Positions 52,301 to 61,300 of a stretch of 64,000 nucleotides of DNA are shown here, one piece after another. Source of the DNA: Leuctra nigra (Eukaryota; Arthropoda; Insecta; Plecoptera; Leuctridae); NCBI GenBank assembly GCA_934045905.1, contig OW203769.1, forward strand, positions 26,815,705 through 26,879,704, in the 5' to 3' direction. Position numbers and translations under genes: made by a program. Below the pieces are notes generated by a model. The model saw nothing but the letters and a program-made list of their open reading frames with translations. It was not told the origin of the DNA and ran no database searches. Position 1 is the first letter of the stretch. The number at the start of each line of letters is the position of its first letter.

Positions 52301-55300
52301 TACAATCGGAACAAACCGAATACGCACTCCTGCCTGATAAAAGCACAAGGTTAGATACCCTGTCAATGGTTCAGATCAAGATTTACAACATTTTACATAC
52401 CTCTATTTGGAGCCGGCTGCAAATGTGAGAGGTGGCAGTGGAAGCTGAGAAGCAGATCCAGTCGTGCGTCAAACTCTCCAAGCGGAGATTCCTCAACGAA
52501 CCGCTTCAAACTCTCAATCAACTCTTTCCGCTGTTCGGTTCCTACGGTAGCGGCAAATTCATCCACCAGTGCGTAGATGTGGAACCACCACTTTGAAGCG
52601 TTGATCGTCGCCCTAATTCATGACAAATACAACGCTTGTTATGATCTTATTTATCTTATTTTACTCATGGACTTGACTCAGTGTGGAGAACAGTGACAAC
52701 AGGAAGATTGTGGGAGGACAGAGAGAGGTGGAGAGACATGATGGAGAGGCATCAGCCAGAAGATGTAGAGGAAGAAGAAGAAGAATGTGATGTGTCAGGA
52801 CCGGCCACCCCGACATCACTGAAGTGAAGGCCCAAGATCTACCCCCCGACCCGACATTGTGTTGGACACGGGCGACAGATATTTATTATTAGGTTCATGG
52901 TTTCAGTAACAATTTCAGTATTTTTAACAAGAGAGACCAATATTTCACAGTAATCAAATCATTATTCCTAATAGAATTGTGCATTAAAATATGTATTAAT
53001 TCATAAATATTTTGAACATTACTTTATTTAGATTCCAACATGATAAAAATAATGAAAAGGAATTGAAAATCAACTAATAGCAAAAGACCAAGAAAACATA
53101 AAAAAGACTTCTAAACAAACTAGTCCGATAATTATTTTCACATGTATATTTTAGGTGTGTTAAAAGTAAAAGTGTACTCACTTCTCGGCCGTGATGGCGA
53201 TGAAATCTTTCCAGACGTTGAGCTCCAGCTTGCGCCAGGCGATGATCTGATGCGTGACGGCTTGCATCTGGAGCGAGAGACTGACTCCCTTGTGCGCGTT
53301 CTCCTCCCACTCCTGCAGCTTCGTGAGCAGCAGCTCCAGACCGATGAGGAAGCGGGACACGGGACTAGACACCGGGAAACTCCGGATCCGCTGCACGATT
53401 GTCGTGATCTACACCGGACAGCGGAACATCAATTACCAATACACTACAAGTAACTGCGTGAGCGTCTTTTCGCTCTTTAGGCACGAACCTTTCTTTCTGT
53501 TACTTACGAGTGACGATAAGAGGTCAAACCGTTTCTTCATTCGAGCTGAAATTTTGCACATAAGTATGGACCAGCTCTGGGGTTTGCAGAACCTAATTTT
53601 TTGAAATCTGTTAATTGGTTCAAATTTTACAGACTTCTTGCCATTTTGATAGTTTTGAAAGAGGTGTCAAAAGAGATTGGTGGAAAAGTACCTTATTTAC
53701 AGATCATGGATATGTTATTCAAGTGTTCCAGTGTGTATGGAAATTGAAAAGTTAATTTTTTTACTTTTCAATTTTCAGTACCTACCTATTGTAGTAGTTG
53801 TCTTTGATTTAGTGGATCATATTTGGTTGGAGATGTTGAATGTATCAGTGCTCGTTCATCAACTCTTAGAGTGAATAAAATACATTGCAATTGAAAAAAG
53901 CACATCAAAGGTAAGTCATTAATTTCATAATTTAAATAAATTTTCAACAAAATCGGTTACTTTTATAATTGTTGAGACTTAATCATTTCGAGATGTTTAC
54001 TTAATCCTGTAAGGGCCCTGATTCACTTTTCGTCAATTTGTAGTTTAGATGGCCATGCTTCTTGAGTATCTACTTGGCTGAGTTTGAATCCAGTAGGAAT
54101 TAGAAAACATAAGTTGACATTTCAACAATATCATTGAGTGGCGTTTGTTCTCTTCTTCTGATCAGACGTCATTCCAAATCTCTCCTGCCTTTTGCTTATT
54201 TTCGTTGAAAATTTTGGCAATTTGGTGTACTTTGAGAAGGATTTAGTAAAATGTAATTGCTTTTAAAGCACATGGATATTAGTTATCGAGAGTTTTTGGC
54301 CAGGATATTGATATTTCAAAGTATTGTCTTCTTATACTTGTGGAAACATTGGATTCATTCCGTTTCTAAACTTCTCTCTAGCCTGACATTTCCTTGATCG
54401 TTGTAAATTTTTTGGAACGTTGATTTATTCCGTTCATAACTTTATATTGCTATAATAAATTGTGGAAACGTTGGATTCATTCCGTTTCTAGACTACCCAT
54501 TAATATGAAAATTAGGAACTGGAAGGTTGCTAATTTTTTGGAACGTTGATTTCTTCCAATTCAAAATTATTGTTTTTACTCGCCTGAAGATTTGGGCAGG
54601 ATCTTTTCACATATTAGCACATTGATTGAATACTTCCTTCTGTATGAGAACACATTTCGTGTATTTCAGAAAACTACTGTTGTAAGGGGAATTGTTGAAT
54701 GGGTCATTATTAGGTATGAGGTGGATGGTTACTACTCAAATAATGCCTACTCGTCATCTGCTTTTACCTCTGTGTTATCTAGATATTTAGAAGACTTTTT
54801 CGCTACTAATTTAGGTAGGTATATCCCTGGGTGCGATGCCCGACTTGCTCACCTGATTGAGTGTGGGATGTTCAGGCCACTCGGTCAGCAGTTCTTCCAC
54901 TCTCCGTGTGAGACCATCTAGAAGCGGCACGCACTGCTTCACCTGTCAAACAGTTTGTCAGATCTCAATTCCAAGGCTTCGTTCACACAACAATAATCAA
55001 CTAGCAGATCTTCCGCTCTCCATGTCCGACCGTCTAGATCCGCGGTTCTCAATTCATTCCAAATAATGTGCAAATATTAAACTATGTTTTTTGAACCCTG
55101 AATTGAACCCAGCACATACAGTATTCCAATTGTCTGTGGGTAGGGTTTACAGGAGAAAATTTTGAAATTTTAAAGTTAATTTAGAGCATTTCTATGTGTC
55201 TTGGATCAATAATTTTCGTTGATGGTTCGTTTACCTTAGAGAACTTCTTCAGAATTATGAGAATTTGTTTTAAAAGGAATGTATATTCGTACGGGGGGGG

Positions 55301-58300
55301 GGGGGGGGGGGGGGGGGGGTTCCCCCACTTGTAATGACTTGTTTATTTATACATCTGATATTCACTAGGTATTTCATAGACTCCTTTATTAGTTTTTAAA
55401 CATTGAAAATACTTTTATATAAAAAAAATACTTTGAAAAATATTTAAATACTCAATGAGTATAAAATACTTTTAAAAATACTTTACATGCATTATGTGTA
55501 GGGTGGCAGTGGCAGTTAACTAAATTCAATTGTTTTTCCCTGACATTTCACAGTGGATTTGGTCTGACTTCATTTTTTCACTCATCAACCAATGAGTGAG
55601 TCTGGACGTAACATTATTCAGTCGTCTAGCCAATGAGTGAGACTGGACATAACACATGGTGGTAGACGTAACATTATCCTTTGGTTATTCATACGTGTAG
55701 ACGTATGAATATACACAGGGTTGTTTAAAAATGCGGAGTATTCCCCACGGGTTGAGAACCCCTGCTCTAGGGTGTAGAAGTGTACTTCTCTCCGACTCAC
55801 CTCCTCCACCCTCGCATGCCTGTAGAAGTCGTACTTGGCGCGACTGCGAGGCTTGGACCTCGCTGGGCTGGAGTCCGCGGCGATGTCGCTGGTGCGGCCG
55901 TCGACTGCGTCGAGTGCGAGGGACGTCAGCGTCATCAAGCTCGGCGACAGTCTCGTGTCCATTGCATTGTCCAAGCCGAGAGACAGTTTCTTCACGAGCA
56001 ACCCAAACGTTCTGCATCTGAAACACCAATGGACCAATGGTGATGGGAGGAGTCAATGTAGCATAATAGTTCTCTTTACTCTCACTAGAGCAGCACTGTC
56101 CATATAGTGGGAGAGGGAGCCAATCAAACAAGTGGGGGAAAGACAATTGAATTTCAAAATGGATCCATTTGCTATTTGATTACTATTGATTACAGTGCTG
56201 TCACAGCCTTCTTGACGGTCACGGCCCACATCCTTATGTCATCTGTTTTATTCGTGACGTCACATAGCAAGAAAATGACTAGTGGACCATTACATAATTA
56301 TAATTAGACTAATAGTTAGTAACAACTTTCTATTGTCCAATATTGTCCAAACAGTCTTACTCTAAAAAAAAAAAAATGATTAATGGGCCTGTGAAAATTT
56401 AAATTTAGATACAAATTAGTAATTGAGTAATGTAAGTTTATAAGTAGTAATTAGATTATGGTTAAAAACCGAAGGCCATATACACCTCTTTAATTAAGCT
56501 TGGACAACACTAATATCAACCAACCAGTAGGACCTCTACCAGTAGGGACTTTGTTTGACTTGACATAATCACTCGCTGGATTATTTTCAAGCTGAGTAAG
56601 TTTTATGATTTTCCATTTGTGCACGTATGTGTTACGTTTAATAAAGTCCACGAGAAGAGTCAACTGTCATTTTTATTTGTTCTGAGACTGCAACAAAAAG
56701 GAGTTCCCTTAAAGGAACAAAATTTCCAAACTTTTCTTAATAAATATAAAGTAGATGCGTGATTTACGTGATACATACACAAAGATTACTCCTGGATTTG
56801 GGGTTTATAATAAAACTTAACTTGAATTTTAAAGAAAATTACCTCCACTCAAAAAAGATTGGAAATAGTGATTCATTATCTGGTGATTTTCTCACCTCTC
56901 CATGAACGGTTGTACGACGTCGAGTTTCAACCCGCCATGTTTATTGGGGGCTTGCGGCTGCATCCAGGTTGTCTTGGTGACAGCTTGGACGAGTTCCGAG
57001 TGCAGCGAACACACGTCGCTGATGTCACTGTCGCTGAGCACAGGCAGAGCGACATCGGCGGCTTGGCTCGTCGGTGTCGCAAGATCCAGACTCGAGAATC
57101 TCTCCAGGTCGCCGAAATCAGAGTCCACTGTCGAAGGGAACAGCTCCTTCATGTCCACGAGTGTTTGTTGTTCGTCTGTTAGGTTCTCACTGCGAGTTGC
57201 AGATCTGTTGAGCAATCAGTCAGAAGAATCTTGTATATACTTAAATAAATATAGTTGAAATATTGTAAAACGTTTTTTGAACTTATACTTTCAAGAAAGA
57301 AATATTTTTGTATAATATCGATTGCTCCAGCCACCTAGAGAAAGAAAATGTAGAAAATGTTCCACCATTTTGCACCAAGTAGAAAATGTTACAGAGACAT
57401 AATTTTTACAAATGTCAACGGCTACATTTTTCCTATAATATAGTGCTAGAGACAATATTACTTCTGCACGTTATTTATTTATTTATTTATTTCTCAGCCA
57501 TTTGGTCACATATTTTTTTAAATTTAATGTATAAATGTTGTCACTCTAAAGGACGATGCTGGGGCGAAGTATGTTATTGGCTCTCACAGCATCACTTTGT
57601 TGTTTTGTTTTCAAAGTTTTGGAATGCCTTAAGGTGGATTCACACGGCCGTTCCAAACTTCCCAAGTTTGCCGAAGTTCCAAATCGCCGTTCCAAAAACC
57701 CCTGTGTGAACTATGAAAAGATTCGAACTGCGAAGATTGAGTTCCAAACTTTCATAGTTCACACGGGAGTTTTTGGAACGGCGATTCGGAACTTCGGCAA
57801 ACTTGGGAAGTTTGAAACGGCCGTGTGAATCCACCTTTAGACCCTCCCATAATTGATTACATATTACCATATGTTCTTGAATATAAGCCTCACTGAAATA
57901 TAAGCCTAGCCTAGCCCCAGATTTGTATGTATCATGATAAAAAATACTTGGTATGTAGTTAAGGTGTATGCCTTCCGATAACATAAGCCTCCATAAGTTT
58001 CATGAATGTAAACACTAACTTCTTTCACATACATTTTTGAAATTTCAAATTGTAAACTACAATTCTTTAAAAATTAAATGTTATATGAATACCTTTTGAA
58101 TATTTGAAATTAAGATTTGACATTGATTTACACTTCATGAAGTGTCTCTTTAAAAGTGAATTGGTGTTTAAATATCATATAAAAATACCTTTTAATAAAC
58201 ATGCTGTCCTCTTCTATCTGCTTCTCTGCTTTTCTCTGCTGTTGTTCTCTCCAGTTAGCCACGACTTGGCACAAAATGTCCGTCAATTGTTGCCAGGATT

Positions 58301-61300
58301 GTGCATCGAATGATCCGGATGTCATTACGTAGTTCCGTAGCTCCTCCAGACTCGCTTTGACCAATCTAAGAGAAGAATTCAAGTCTGTGTACTTGCATTG
58401 AAATTTAAGTCTTAGAAGTTCATTACATAGTGTATTCATACTTCCTATTAGTGGACCTTTGAAAAATATTTGTAAGGAAAGTAGTAGGTATCTTCCAAAA
58501 CTGTGTAGCTAAATAAAAATCAATGGCTTGTTGGTAACAAAAACAAAATATAAATCAGAATCCTATCCTTTTAAGTATACAATTTCTTAGTTTAGTTAAT
58601 GGGAATAATAATATATATTTTATACAACACTTGCACACATAATTGAGCGAGCGTAGCGAGCGTCACCACGGTACTCTTATGGCACTTTCTCTGTGTGTTT
58701 GTTTGTTTTTTTGTTGTTTTTTTTGTGGTCACAGCCCAGGTCTAACCGCTCAAGCAATCGATCTGAAATTTTGTACACATACTAACGTACTCTATGCGGT
58801 CCCTGGGATCGTTTTTGAACGGGCTCTCGTGATTGGTTCAAATTTAAAAAAAATTATCTTTCGATTGGTTACTTCGATCAATTTGAAATTTAGCAAAAAC
58901 ATTGCAACCAACATTGTACCCAATCATAAAAAGTTTCAGCCAAATCCTCCTATTGGTTCAAATTTAAAACCATTTTTCATGTTATTTTTGACATTTAAAC
59001 TAGAACCGTATGACCGATCAACTTAAAACTTCGCGTGGTCATTGGTACCAACATTTTAGATATTTTTGCCAATTTTCAGTCTAATCTGTCGTTATTTTCA
59101 AAAGTTTTGTCATTTTTAGGTCATTTTATTCCATAATCTTGAAAAATGTATACTAAATTGTCATCCCTGCCTTCTTTAAGCTTCTGTTCCAAGGCAAGGC
59201 CTGTAGAGCAGCCAAGCTATTCACAATGGACAGTAAAATGAAAGCATTTTTGAGCTAGCGCATAAAATCGGATGCAGTACGAAGGCCAAATCCTCTACTT
59301 GGTTTAAGTTTAAATAATGTCTTCTGATTGGTCAAGTTCAAATTTTGCATGGTGATCAAGACCAACTTAATATTAAATTTTACATATTATTGTAAGCCCA
59401 ATCAAAGTATTAATTGTAATTTTACGAGTTTAGTATGGGATGTCACAAGAGATTTCTGGAGAAGGTATGTAGTAAGACTTCACGACACAATGGATCTGTT
59501 ATTCATCCAGAGTATTATGGAGATTGAAAAATTGCAGAGAAAATCGTCTTGTGCCGTGTCGTGCATCGTTACTATGGGGTTGTTGACTGTTCTGTGCTCG
59601 CTCATCAACGCGTTACACTGAGCGTTTTCCTAGTATTAAAATTTTACTTTTCTTGGAAAATGTTAATATGTATTGCCTACATCTTTTGCTAAATGATTTG
59701 CTGATTGTTCTTTGAACTGTTATTACCGAAAGATCTCCTGCGGCACGTGCTCTTGAGCGAGAGTGTTCTTGATGAGCTGTTTCATATGCGTCGAGGTGCA
59801 GTTGTCAACGAGCGTCGGCAGACTCGCCGAGGGGAAGGATACGAGGCTCGAGACGAGTTCTTGCGCGTCAGGACTCAGCGAGAAGTTCTTGCGGATCAAC
59901 AACTTGTGCGAGACCGACGACAGAAGGTGGATCCCGTAACCGAGCTGCGGACAACACGAGGGAATCAACTGTTGTAGAAGCTACCGTTTGCATAGAAGAT
60001 GTCCCTGCATATAAGATGTCCCTGCATATAACATGTCCCTGCATAGAAGATGTCCCTGCATATAAGATGTCCCTGCATATAAGATGTCCCTGCATACAAG
60101 ATGTAACCATGTTTTGAATGTTCTATTTTTGAAAACAACTTGCTTGCAAGAAGTATTTAATTAAAGAAAAGCACAAGTACTAAATGACACTAATTTAAAA
60201 TTTACTTCTCCAAATTTGAGCTCAAATATTTACTTGCACATCTCAGTCTTTTCATTTCTTTAAAAATACCTGCATCTAAAATGTGAGGGGACAGGCAAAT
60301 TCTATATAACTGATGATGACATCACTTTAATAATTCATTACCTACCTACAGTACACTACCTAGTACCTTTTACAGTATTTATAATGTATTTATCACAGTA
60401 TTGTACAGTATAATCAATTATTATCATTAAGTTCCCCTCAACGTTGTCTAAGTGTTAGAATTTCTCTTCATTTGATACAACAATGTCAAAGTAAAAATGT
60501 TGACAATAAAATATTTTACTGGTTTTGAGCTATTCGGATGGTGTATTTCTTTCATGAATTGATTTGAGTAAGATTATTTTAAATGTAGATGTAGTCGGAC
60601 AAGGCATTCGGTAATGGAAGAATTCAACCAACAGGCCAACAACTTCAGCCACCAGCTATGGTGTCACAGCAAAGCCAAAATAATAAATAAATGTAAAAAA
60701 AAAATGTAATTGTTACCTGGGTACTGGCAGCTAATATCGGCATCACCAAGTCAGGAAATAGTCCGTAGTCCTTCTCGATCTTGGCGTAGAAACGTTTCTG
60801 CGACTCCTGCCAGTTCTTGGCCTCCTGCAAGACCGAGGCTGAGGTCCGAGAGTCGTTTGTCATCTCGTTGACGAGCCGCCGTTGCAGTCCGAACACAACC
60901 TCGGCTGAACAGAGGCTCTTGGTGAAGTGAAATGCCTCCTGAGAACAAGGCATACACATTTACATTCACACTTATACGTTCACAAATCAGTCAAAACAAG
61001 AAAAGTTGTTATCATTTCCCATAAATAAAAATTCATGTTTTTGTATGTACAGGAGAAAAATAAAATTGTATTGTAATGTCTTTATACGATTTATTTATAC
61101 AAAAATGATTTGTTTGTAGTATAATACCTAGGTCCTCTAATAATGTAATAACAGAATTATTGGCACCCAACCTTTAAAAATTATTGTTAATGCCTATTAA
61201 ATGTAGTTATTGCAAATGAAAGTATTTATTGATTAAGGTACACTCGGCCAAACAAAACTTGAACGTTGACCAAATTTGAATGACTGCTGGTCATGTCAAA

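Noticed and set aside
59990..60108. Regular short repeats, considered as a CRISPR array
   Set aside because: The 17-bp units are directly adjacent with no spacers, in an intron of a eukaryotic gene. It is a minisatellite.
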